Assembly (NCBI GenBank): GCA_964449565.1
Contig: CAYUZB010000155.1
Location: 1-7,253 of the forward strand
DNA from: Granulosicoccus sp964449565
Lineage (GTDB): Bacteria; Pseudomonadota; Gammaproteobacteria; Granulosicoccales; Granulosicoccaceae
Direction: 5' to 3'
Length of the DNA: 7,253 nucleotides
The translations under genes and the position numbers were made by a program. The notes below the pieces were generated by a model. It was not told the DNA's origin. It ran no database searches and saw only the letters and a list, made by a program, of their open reading frames with translations. Below are positions 1 to 6,487 of this stretch, piece after piece; the first letter of the stretch is position 1; every line of letters starts with the position of its first letter.

Positions 1-2030
1 ACGATACCCACATCATCGACCTGAATAACGCCTTGCGATTTGAACGGACTGAAAAAGTCTTCGCCGAACTCGGGATGTTCTAGCAACTCCGTACCAATTT
101 GTTTGAAGATCTTTTTTACCTTTATCAAGTCGGTGTCAAACGGTACGGTAAATTGCAATTTCATGATTGTCCAATCCCTGGAATAGTTGGTAATTTTGGG
201 TATTTGCCCATAAGGGATGGTATGAATAGGCCCGCGGTGGTGGCGTAACTGCATGGCACGCAGAGAAATTTTCTCAACAGTCCCCATCGTCCCTTCAACG
301 TTGACATATTCGCCCGCTCTGAACGCATCATCGATCAAGAAGAACAAGCCGGACACGATATCACCAACCAACGTCTGAGCACCAAAACCGATAGCAATAC
401 CGACGATACCCGCGCCCGCTAACAAGGGTGTTGTATCGACGCCAATATCACTCAGTGCAACCAGTGCCGTCATGATCACAATAGTTGCCTGTACAAACCA
501 GATGACCAATGGCAAAACGGTGGACAGCCGCGAACCTCCTGGTCCACCCCCATCGCCTCCGGGTGCTGCCGATCCAACCCCTCCGGCCAATGTGTTTTCC
601 GCTGCCAATTTACGATTCAGCCACAGGGTCGCAAGTTCCCAACATAAATAACCGATAGCGATGGCGCCGATAAAGCCAATCAGCCTTTGGGTCTTTACCG
701 TACCGATATCGGTGGCATCGATATTTGTCAGATCGATCCCCCAGATCCAGGTCAGCCAAACCAGAACAATCAATACAACGAGTAATCTGCCGATGCGGAC
801 ATAACTGCGCTTGGTTGATTTATAAGCGTGCTCAGCCACCGCGCCTTCGCCGACAATCTTCGGCGTCAAGTGCTTCACCAAACCTCTGACGACAGTATCC
901 AAAACCGGCGCGAGCAATAGAATGAACATCGTCGAATACTGAACCCCTTGCGTGACCAGATGAGGATGCCCACGCGCCACCAGCATCTCCACCAGCATCC
1001 AACTGCTCACAATGACTACCAAGGCATAATAGGGATAAAGGGTTGCGACAGTTTTTTCCAGTGGTGTCGCATCGTCATTCTTTCCGTTGATGATATCGAT
1101 CAAAGCGAATCGCGCGCGCCACGCAATAAACGCGAAATACAGATGAATGAATAGATTGAATACAAACCCGATGCGCGATTGAAAGTTCTCCGCACCTGGC
1201 ACGGTTTTCAAATCTGTCATCGATAAGAAAAAACCCACCAGCAATGCAACACCCACGAGATGCCGGTGTAGAAATTTAGCCGAAGCATCGCTTGTATGGA
1301 TCAACCTCAAATCCGCTCGCTTGGGTGCAAATGCAAATTTCAGCACAACCGAAAAAAGCCTGGGAATAAGCACAAGATTCCATAAAAAATGATGCGGAAT
1401 CAAAAGGGCGTCTGGATCAACCAATTTCTTCAGAACAAACAGCGACACAACAATAAATGCCAGTAAACCCGACAAATCGAGAATAAAACGCCTGAACAGC
1501 AGTTTAAGGATATCGATCAGCGAATGACCTGAAGAGACATTATCAACAGCAGATCGCCACGGCAGGGTCAATTGTCGGATCATATATTCGATAACGATAC
1601 CTGCGGCGATTGCAGCTATAAGCGCACCCACCAACTTGATCAGACCATTGGGCCCAAGACTCTTTACGAACAAGCCGAACACGGCCACCTCATCCGAAAT
1701 CATATTCGGGAAATTACTGACGGCAGCCTCAACTGAGATCGGAATACTGGTCGTGACAAGTTCGAACAGGCTTACCTCATCAGGTGCGCTTTCAGCGTTC
1801 TTTTGTGCGGCGACAACATCCAGTTGCTGCAACAACAGGTCCCTGACCTCGGCGTCCGATAATCGAGAAACCAATGCTCTGACCGCTTCCGGGTTGTCGA
1901 TGCCAGACAGTTCGACAGCGGTTTGGTCGGTTTCCGATGACAAGGAAATTTGTTGAGCATTGGCGCCAGCACCTGCGCCAAACAGCATCACAACGCCAAG
2001 TAAAATGGCCAAGAACTGAACAAGCTTCAT
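1..2030 (-). CDS. MscS-family mechanosensitive ion channel, YbiO-like, C-terminus cut by the window edge
   Basis: Inner-membrane channel of the MscS superfamily, expected to open under membrane tension and release solutes during hypo-osmotic shock. The frame is open from ATG 2030 to the left edge: 676 complete codons and no stop, so the C-terminal end is missing. A signal peptide is visible at residues 1-25 (hydrophobic core LAILLGVVML, likely cleavage after ANA). About eleven hydrophobic segments follow, between roughly residues 128 and 566. The pore-lining MscS helix is clear at 536-561 (LLAGAGIVGIAIGFGAQTL, then GDIVSG). After it comes the beta domain, with IPYGQIPKITNYSRDW ending at W620. 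A Gly-rich stretch at about 481-500 precedes the last transmembrane pair. Length and layout resemble E. coli YbiO (about 740 residues) rather than the short MscS. A GAGAG ribosome site (2039-2043) lies 8 nt before the start. A 212-bp gap separates it from fabB upstream, so it may have its own promoter. Family assignment is firm; the subtype is inferred. Confidence 0.93.
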   Translation of the reverse strand, partial: MKLVQFLAILLGVVMLFGAGAGANAQQISLSSETDQTAVELSGIDNPEAVRALVSRLSDAEVRDLLLQQLDVVAAQKNAESAPDEVSLFELVTTSIPISVEAAVSNFPNMISDEVAVFGLFVKSLGPNGLIKLVGALIAAIAAGIVIEYMIRQLTLPWRSAVDNVSSGHSLIDILKLLFRRFILDLSGLLAFIVVSLFVLKKLVDPDALLIPHHFLWNLVLIPRLFSVVLKFAFAPKRADLRLIHTSDASAKFLHRHLVGVALLVGFFLSMTDLKTVPGAENFQSRIGFVFNLFIHLYFAFIAWRARFALIDIINGKNDDATPLEKTVATLYPYYALVVIVSSWMLVEMLVARGHPHLVTQGVQYSTMFILLLAPVLDTVVRGLVKHLTPKIVGEGAVAEHAYKSTKRSYVRIGRLLVVLIVLVWLTWIWGIDLTNIDATDIGTVKTQRLIGFIGAIAIGYLCWELATLWLNRKLAAENTLAGGVGSAAPGGDGGGPGGSRLSTVLPLVIWFVQATIVIMTALVALSDIGVDTTPLLAGAGIVGIAIGFGAQTLVGDIVSGLFFLIDDAFRAGEYVNVEGTMGTVEKISLRAMQLRHHRGPIHTIPYGQIPKITNYSRDWTIMKLQFTVPFDTDLIKVKKIFKQIGTELLEHPEFGEDFFSPFKSQGVIQVDDVGI

Positions 2031-2242
2031 TATCTGTACTCTCAGTCGCTATTCAAATGGTCCGTCAAGTCCGGTATACGGCGTTGAGGATCACTATACA
2101 ACGTGGACAGTTTCGCGTGCAGCGCCTGGAATGATCCAAGCCTTTGTTGGTTCAAGCGAGCCTTAAATACAAGATTGCGAAAAATGGTATGAAAGAGGTA
2201 CCCGAGCAGTGGACGCGATGTGGTCTGCGATCGCCGGCCAAT

Positions 2243-3454
2243 CTAAACCTTGCGAAAAACCAGCGAAGCATTGGTACCGCCAAAGCCGAAGCTATTGGAC
2301 ATGACCGTATCAAGCTGAGCATTATCGATACGCTCTTGCACGATCGCCATTCCGGCTGCCGCCTCGTCCAGTTCATCGATATGCGCAGATTCCGCAATGA
2401 ACCCCGCTTGTTGCATTAACAAGGTATAGATTGCTTCCTGCACACCAGCAGCACCCAGCGAATGACCTGACAGGGACTTGGTTGAGCCAATCGGCGGCGT
2501 GTTGTCACCAAACGCATTTCGCACTGCACCAAGCTCGGCAATGTCGCCAACGGGTGTACTTGTACCGTGCGCATTGATGTAGTCGATTGGCGTATCCACC
2601 GTCGACTTGGCTATTTGCATGCAACGGCTCGCCCCCTCACCCGAAGGCGCTACCATGTCATGTCCATCGGATGTTGCGCCGTAGCCGACAACCTCGGCAT
2701 AGATACGTGCGCCTCGAGCCTTGGCAACTTCCAGTTCTTCAACCACCACCATGCCACCACCGCCAGCGATGACAAAACCATCGCGGTTGGCATCGTAAGC
2801 TCGTGAAGCTACTGCTGGCGTGTCGTTGTACTTGGTCGACAAGGCACCCATGGCATCGAACAGACAACTCAAGGTCCAGTGTTCTTCTTCACCACCCCCG
2901 GCAAACACGCGGTCCTGCTTGCCTAACTGGATTTGCTCGAGTGCATTACCAATACAATGAGCACTGGTTGAACATGCTGAAGAGATCGAATAATTCGCTC
3001 CCTTGATTTTGAATGGTGTGGCAAGACAGGCTGACACCGTACTGCCCATAGTCTGGGTTACGCGATAAGGGCCCACCCGACGCAATCCGCGATCACGCAA
3101 AATATCTGATGACTCCACCTGGCTCGCCGAAGAACCACCGCCGGACCCGGCTATGATGCCGGTGCGCTCGTTCGAAACTTCTGATTCCTCAAGTCCGGCA
3201 TCGGCAATAGCATCGCGCATGGCAAGATAGGCGTAGGCCGCCGCATCACCCATGAATCGATATTGTTTTCTATCGATGGATTCCTTGAGATCGATATCCG
3301 GGCGTGCGGCCACATGGCTGCGCATGCCCATCTCTTTGTATTCCTCACGGGCTGTTATGCCGGAACGTGCCTGACGCAGGGCATCGGTAACTGTCTCCTT
3401 GTTGTTGCCCAGGCAGGATACGATTCCGATACCAGTTATGACCGCTCGTCGCAT
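2243..3454 (-). CDS. fabB: 3-oxoacyl-[acyl-carrier-protein] synthase I (KAS I, FabB)
   Basis: Condensing enzyme of type II fatty-acid synthesis. It joins malonyl-ACP to an acyl-ACP with loss of CO2. FabB is the form needed to elongate the cis-3-decenoyl-ACP made by FabA, and so for unsaturated fatty acids. The 403-residue product has the full thiolase-fold layout. It begins RRAVITGIGIVSCLG and has the nucleophile Cys161 in SACSTSAHCIG, His296 in NAHGTSTPVGD, Lys326 and His331 in TKSLSGHSLGAAG, and the C-terminal NSFGFGGTNAS loop. These match E. coli C163, H298, K328 and H333, and the length is close to the 406 residues of E. coli FabB. The start lies 12 bp after the fabA stop, as in known fabAB operons, and there is only a weak ribosome site (TGACGGACA). 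The conserved fabA neighbour favours FabB over FabF. No convincing terminator follows it. Confidence 0.97.
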   Translation of the reverse strand: MRRAVITGIGIVSCLGNNKETVTDALRQARSGITAREEYKEMGMRSHVAARPDIDLKESIDRKQYRFMGDAAAYAYLAMRDAIADAGLEESEVSNERTGIIAGSGGGSSASQVESSDILRDRGLRRVGPYRVTQTMGSTVSACLATPFKIKGANYSISSACSTSAHCIGNALEQIQLGKQDRVFAGGGEEEHWTLSCLFDAMGALSTKYNDTPAVASRAYDANRDGFVIAGGGGMVVVEELEVAKARGARIYAEVVGYGATSDGHDMVAPSGEGASRCMQIAKSTVDTPIDYINAHGTSTPVGDIAELGAVRNAFGDNTPPIGSTKSLSGHSLGAAGVQEAIYTLLMQQAGFIAESAHIDELDEAAAGMAIVQERIDNAQLDTVMSNSFGFGGTNASLVFRKV

Positions 3455-3466
3455 GTAGGTTGTCCG

Positions 3467-3997
3467 TCAGAAATCTTCAGTGGAGGTGAAAAGCCCGACA
3501 CGCAGGTTCTTCGCCGTGTAAATCTCACGGCCGTCGACCAGCATGCGTCCATCCGCAATACCCATGACCAGACGCCGCTCGATCAGTCGCGTCATGGTCA
3601 GTTCATAGGTAACTAGTTTCGCATCAGGTAATACCTGACCAAAGAACTTGACCTCGCCGGAACCCAGCGCTCGTCCGCGCCCTGCGTTGCCCTTCCAGCC
3701 AAGAAAAAAACCAACCAACTGCCACATTGCATCGAGCCCGAGACAACCCGGCATGACTGGATCGCCTTCAAAGTGACAACCAAAAAACCACAAGTCAGGA
3801 TTGATATCGAGTTCTGCAATGATCTCGCCTTTACCGGCGCTACCGCCATCGGCCGTTATTCGAGCGATGCGATCAAACATCAGCATGTTGGGCAGCGGCA
3901 AACGAGCGTTTCCCTCGCCGAACAATTCACCATGCCCGCAGGCAAGGAGTTCGTCACGCGTGAACGCGTTACGGTCAGACAGATCAGGCGGTTTCAT
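3467..3997 (-). CDS. fabA: 3-hydroxydecanoyl-[acyl-carrier-protein] dehydratase/isomerase (FabA)
   Basis: Cytoplasmic bifunctional enzyme. It dehydrates 3-hydroxydecanoyl-ACP and isomerises trans-2- to cis-3-decenoyl-ACP, the branch point to unsaturated fatty acids in bacteria that make them anaerobically. The 176-residue product is a single hotdog domain, close to the 172 residues of E. coli FabA. The active-site region is complete: DINPDLWFFGCHFEGDPVMPG carries catalytic His75, and GLDAMWQLVGF carries Asp89, equivalent to E. coli H70 and D84. The conserved PNMLMFDR (36-43), RALGSGEVKF and the VGLF near the C-terminus are all present, so this is FabA and not FabZ. The ATG lies 19 bp below the stop of the lipoprotein gene, and fabB follows after 12 bp, so co-transcription is likely. 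The ribosome site is weak. No FabR- or FadR-like operator was recognised in the short upstream gap. Confidence 0.97.
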   Translation of the reverse strand: MKPPDLSDRNAFTRDELLACGHGELFGEGNARLPLPNMLMFDRIARITADGGSAGKGEIIAELDINPDLWFFGCHFEGDPVMPGCLGLDAMWQLVGFFLGWKGNAGRGRALGSGEVKFFGQVLPDAKLVTYELTMTRLIERRLVMGIADGRMLVDGREIYTAKNLRVGLFTSTEDF

Positions 3998-4016
3998 GAT
4001 GATACTTGGGTGCTTT

Positions 4017-4754
4017 TTATCGGCTGCCGAACACGCGCTGGAGAATGTCGGATGTCCGTTTGAGAGGATTCTCGCGAATGGCTTTTTCTTCCTGAGCGAG
4101 ATAAAAGAATATTCCCTCAGTTCCTTTCTCCACGACGTGTCCAGTTAGATCGGCATTGATCTTGGGCGCCAGCGGAATTTGTTGATAGCGACCCAACAAT
4201 TGATTGAAGGTATTTACCGCACCGACTTGTGCCAGGGCACTTTCGACAATCGGGCGCATCTCCGCTTGCAGCGCCGCACCGGTTCTACCTTCAAAATACT
4301 GAGTGGCGGCGTTATCCGGACCTTGCAGAATGCCGCGCGCATCGTCGACGGTCATCGATCTGATCGCTCCGACAAACAAGGCTTTAGCCTTGGGAGTTGC
4401 GGCCTCTGCTGCTTGATTGAGTTTTACCTCAAGATCGTCGAATGAGCCTGCCAAGCCCACCTTGCTGGCAAAATCCCGCGCCGAATTCAACGCGTTCGGC
4501 AACGGTATGCGTATCGCCGGATCGGCATCAAACCCACCGCTCTGACCCAACTGTGAGACAACCGCGTTGGAACCCGTTGTCAATGCCGCTTTCAGACCTC
4601 GCGTGATTTCGTCGGTTGTCAGTTCACCTGTCTGCCCACCGATCGCAGTCTCGGCAGCGGACTTGAGCCCCTCCAGGCTCGGACTGCCGTCAGCAGCGCA
4701 GCCTGCCAGGACCAGTGCAGACGCGAGACAAACGGGCAGCGCAGCGATTCGCAT
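4017..4754 (-). CDS. DUF4197 family lipoprotein
   Basis: A probable exported lipoprotein of unknown function. From ATG 4754 the protein has 245 residues. It opens with a short lipoprotein signal (MRIAALPVCLASALVLAGC) with lipobox LAGC, so Cys19 would be the lipidated N-terminus. The rest matches the DUF4197 pattern I know: a GLKAALTTGSNAVV segment, then IRIPLPNAL, LNQAAEAATPKAKALF, a MTVDDARGILQG motif, AATQYFEGRT, and a C-terminal EEKAIRENPLKRTSDILQRVFG. It looks mostly helical. A GGTGG sequence lies 9 nt before the chosen start. An alternative ATG at 4787 overlaps the bioY stop by 8 bp and adds 11 residues, including two Trp; it could allow translational coupling. The open frame extends upstream to 5045, but only as antiframe sequence within bioY. 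It sits between bioY and fabA, which hints at an envelope or lipid link, but no function is established. Confidence 0.9.
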   Translation of the reverse strand: MRIAALPVCLASALVLAGCAADGSPSLEGLKSAAETAIGGQTGELTTDEITRGLKAALTTGSNAVVSQLGQSGGFDADPAIRIPLPNALNSARDFASKVGLAGSFDDLEVKLNQAAEAATPKAKALFVGAIRSMTVDDARGILQGPDNAATQYFEGRTGAALQAEMRPIVESALAQVGAVNTFNQLLGRYQQIPLAPKINADLTGHVVEKGTEGIFFYLAQEEKAIRENPLKRTSDILQRVFGSR

Positions 4755-4779
4755 ACGTGCGAACCACCACGTCGGCGCG

Positions 4780-5397
4780 TCAATCATGACGTTTTTCCCG
4801 TTTCCACAGTAAAGGAAGTACGGCCGCCGCAATGAGAATCTTGACAAAATCACCGACCAGGAAAGGCTGCATGCCCCAAGCGAGAATCGGCTTGTCCCAG
4901 CCAAGCAAACTACCGAGCCAAACCAGCCCGAAAACATAGATAACCGCATTACCAATGAACATGGCAGCGATGGTGCTGATTGGCGATCGATCCCAATGGC
5001 GCTGAGCGAGCAAACCAACAACGAAAGCCGCAACGACGAAGCCAATCAGATAACCGCCGGTCGGACCCATCATGTACGCCAGACCAATACCTTTTTCAGG
5101 CGTCCCCTGAAAGACCGGCAGTCCCATAGCGCCCTGCGCGAGATAGGCGATAATGGTCAGAGCACCGAGCCGCGGCCCCAGCAACATGCCAATACTGAGC
5201 ACGACCAGTGTCTGTAGCGTCATGGGCACAGGGTAAAATGGCACGGAAATCTTGGCCGACAGCGCCAGAAAAGCGGTGCCTATCAGTACCACCACGATAT
5301 TTCGGACCCATCGCTGGGAATTTGAGGTCAACGGTATCCATTGGTCGAGAAAAATATCGGCCTTGTCGGCGTGGCTGGCAGGGGAAACAGCGCTCAT
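4780..5397 (-). CDS. bioY: BioY biotin transporter (ECF-type substrate-binding S component)
   Basis: Integral membrane protein that binds and imports biotin. From ATG 5397 it has 205 residues with about six hydrophobic segments. BioY signatures are clear: VPFYPVPMTLQTL at 52-64, the LLGPRLGALTIIAYLAQG stretch at 72-89 followed by GLPVF, and the GPTGGYLIGF motif at 111-120. In the family BioY may work with BioM/BioN ATPase and coupling subunits or, in some proteobacteria, alone. Neither bioM nor bioN is in this window. The start is chosen because GGAGA (5407-5411) lies 9 nt upstream and because the recognisable family sequence begins soon after. The same frame is open up to 5640, but the extra residues do not look like BioY. 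The stop touches the lipoprotein gene, and the gene heads the probable bioY-DUF4197-fabA-fabB transcript. I saw no BirA- or BioR-type operator. Confidence 0.93.
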   Translation of the reverse strand: MSAVSPASHADKADIFLDQWIPLTSNSQRWVRNIVVVLIGTAFLALSAKISVPFYPVPMTLQTLVVLSIGMLLGPRLGALTIIAYLAQGAMGLPVFQGTPEKGIGLAYMMGPTGGYLIGFVVAAFVVGLLAQRHWDRSPISTIAAMFIGNAVIYVFGLVWLGSLLGWDKPILAWGMQPFLVGDFVKILIAAAVLPLLWKREKRHD

Positions 5398-5406
5398 CCC
5401 GTAAAT

Positions 5407-5411
5407 TCTCC
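5407..5411 (-). promoter_or_regulatory. Ribosome binding site of bioY
   Basis: On the minus strand this reads GGAGA, 9 nt before ATG 5397. It is the best Shine-Dalgarno match in the left cluster and decides the bioY start over the upstream ATG at 5604, which has no such site. Confidence 0.6.
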
Positions 5412-5446
5412 GGTTTTTTGACGGTGGTGATAGTGAAAGAAGGCGC

Positions 5447-5455
5447 AGTATATCA
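5447..5455 (-). promoter_or_regulatory. Candidate extended -10 promoter element for bioY
   Basis: The minus strand reads TGATATACT: a TATACT hexamer (5 of 6 to TATAAT) preceded by the TGn of an extended -10. This predicts a transcript start near 5440 and a leader of about 43 nt before bioY. No good -35 is found at 16-18 bp spacing (TCGGTT at 17 bp), which is tolerable for an extended -10 promoter. The prediction is from sequence only. Confidence 0.35.
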
Positions 5456-5486
5456 AAGCACCGACCACAAACCGATGCTTGATACC

Positions 5487-5511
5487 GGACTAAGTCCAGT
5501 GCCCCTGTCAA
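5487..5511 (-). promoter_or_regulatory. Perfect TTGACA with an adjacent 11-bp palindrome upstream of bioY
   Basis: The minus strand has a consensus -35 hexamer TTGACA (5506-5511), followed 8 bp later by the inverted repeat GGACTTAGTCC (5487-5497, 5-bp arms). No acceptable -10 lies at the usual spacing, so this may be a regulator-dependent promoter, an operator for the element near 5450, or chance. Confidence 0.2.
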
Positions 5512-5649
5512 CGGCTTGAATCGCCGTCGCGCACCACCCACAGACCCGTAGCCGGTTTGCTGCAATCCGAGATAAAACCCCAACGCGACGAACAGCAGCG
5601 TCATAGGCGATAGCAGCCCGCCGATGATCAGCAGGTGTTACGAGGGTTT

Positions 5650-5668
5650 GTTGTTGATCATCAACAAC
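5650..5668. promoter_or_regulatory. Inverted repeat, possible operator
   Basis: GTTGTTGAT-C-ATCAACAAC is a perfect dyad with 9-bp arms around one central base. Neither strand has a T-run after it, so it is not a typical terminator. Its position between divergent genes suggests a binding site for a dimeric regulator. It does not match the BirA or BioR box that I know, and the regulator is unidentified. Confidence 0.35.
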
Positions 5669-5691
5669 GTGGGTAAAGTGGCCACGTAGTT

Positions 5692-5705
5692 ACCGAAACC
5701 GAAAC
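5692..5705. repeat. Hexanucleotide repeat (ACCGAA), left flank of the gap
   Basis: The 14 bases ACCGAAACCGAAAC are 2.3 copies of ACCGAA and run directly into the N block. The same 14 bases start the sequence on the other side, so the true array may be longer or may be a single overlap left unmerged. Confidence 0.6.
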
Positions 5706-5805
5706 NNNNNNNNNNNNNNNNNNNNNNNNNNNNNNNNNNNNNNNNNNNNNNNNNNNNNNNNNNNNNNNNNNNNNNNNNNNNNNNNNNNNNNNNNNNNNNN
5801 NNNNN
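5706..5805. other. Assembly gap of exactly 100 N
   Basis: A round 100-N run is the usual placeholder for a gap of unknown size between contigs. Its real length and content are unknown, so reading frames and promoter spacing across it cannot be trusted. Confidence 0.97.
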
Positions 5806-5819
5806 ACCGAAACCGAAAC
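5806..5819. repeat. Hexanucleotide repeat (ACCGAA), right flank of the gap
   Basis: The same 14 bases, ACCGAAACCGAAAC, as on the left side of the gap. They then decay into related ACC-rich sequence (TGGACCGGACC, AAAACCCAAACG) and end 23 bp before the DUF924 start codon. Confidence 0.6.
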
Positions 5820-5842
5820 TGGACCGGACCAAAACCCAAACG

Positions 5843-6469
5843 ATGAACACCGACCCAGGATCATCTCCAACTCTCAAACAGCAGATTTTGGATACGTGGT
5901 TCAAGGACACGACATCAAACCGCCTGGACCTTCCTCAAACCAAGCGCTGGTTCAATGGAGGCAAGTCTTTTGACAAGCAACTGACGCGCGATTTTTCCGA
6001 TGCAGTGAACAAGGCTGGCAACGGTGCATTCGATGACTGGATGGAGGACGCCGTGGGTAGTCTCGCCCTGCTGGTTTTGCTCGATCAATTCGCGCGCAAT
6101 ATTTTTCGCGGTAGCGCAAAGGCGTTTGCCTTTGACCCCAAAGCTCAATCCGTATGTCTTGATGGGCTGGCAAAGGGCTTCGATAAAAACTTGCCGATTA
6201 CGCAACGAATATTTTATTACCTGCCGCTTGAACATGCAGAGTCACACGAACTGCAGGCAGAATCACTCAAACGATTCACCGCCTTGCATGCACAAAGCAG
6301 TCAGGATCTGAAGGAATTTACTCGCCGTACACTGGATTCGGCCATCGAGCACAAGGCCATCATTGACGCATTCGGGCGTTACCCTTACCGCAATGCGGTG
6401 CTCAGTCGAGAAAATACCCTCGAAGAGGAGCGTTGGCTTGCCGACAGCAACAAACGCTTTGGTCAGTAA
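5843..6469 (+). CDS. DUF924 family protein
   Basis: A 208-residue soluble protein of the DUF924 family, which is mostly helical, has a TPR-like fold and has no established function. Family landmarks appear in order: RWFNGG (35-40), LLDQFARNIFRGSAKAFAFD (79-98), LPLEHAE (127-133), a late His170 before the FGRYPYRN block (177-184), and SRENTLEE (188-195). The usual form of that block is FGRFPHRN, so the expected His is Tyr182 here. The length is slightly above the usual 180-200 residues. The ATG at 5843 has no obvious ribosome site (AAAACCCAAACG precedes it); the next in-frame ATG is well inside the conserved region, so this start is kept. Its promoter probably lies in or near the assembly gap. 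It converges on tag with 18 bp between stops. Confidence 0.92.
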   Translation: MNTDPGSSPTLKQQILDTWFKDTTSNRLDLPQTKRWFNGGKSFDKQLTRDFSDAVNKAGNGAFDDWMEDAVGSLALLVLLDQFARNIFRGSAKAFAFDPKAQSVCLDGLAKGFDKNLPITQRIFYYLPLEHAESHELQAESLKRFTALHAQSSQDLKEFTRRTLDSAIEHKAIIDAFGRYPYRNAVLSRENTLEEERWLADSNKRFGQ

Positions 6470-6487
6470 GCGCCGACACCGACCCAA

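Larger units (their letters stand above)
5398..5842. other. Divergent intergenic region between bioY and the DUF924 gene
   Basis: These 445 bp include the 100 N. They carry the candidate bioY promoter elements, the inverted repeat at 5650-5668 and the short repeat bordering the gap. No recognisable protein is encoded. A minus-strand frame from 5637 to 5398, in phase with bioY, encodes a hydrophobic segment (LLSPMTLLFVALGFYLGL) but has no ribosome site. No sequence matching a known riboswitch was recognised. Confidence 0.7.

Noticed and set aside
2093..2098. TATAGT as the -10 of a channel promoter (minus strand)
   Set aside because: No -35 better than 2 of 6 lies at 16-18 bp and there is no extended -10, so it is not distinguishable from chance.
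2227..2234. GCGATCGC palindrome just after fabB, as a possible terminator core or HIP1-type repeat
   Set aside because: It occurs once, has no T-run, and the surrounding stem is imperfect.
2144..2419. Plus-strand open frame over the fabB 3' end
   Set aside because: It is a shadow of fabB with no family resemblance and no ribosome site.
4788..5045. Longer start of the lipoprotein gene
   Set aside because: The added residues come from the bioY coding region read in another frame and would bury the lipoprotein signal.
5398..5604. Longer BioY starting at ATG 5604
   Set aside because: There is no ribosome site there, the added residues do not resemble BioY, and a GGAGA site supports 5397.
5638..5910. 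Minus-strand open frame across the N block
   Set aside because: It is antisense to the DUF924 start, depends on N codons, and the gap length is arbitrary, so the frame has no meaning.
6461..6484. GGTC...GACC inverted repeat between the convergent DUF924 and tag genes as a terminator
   Set aside because: The arms are only 4 bp with a long loop and no T-run.
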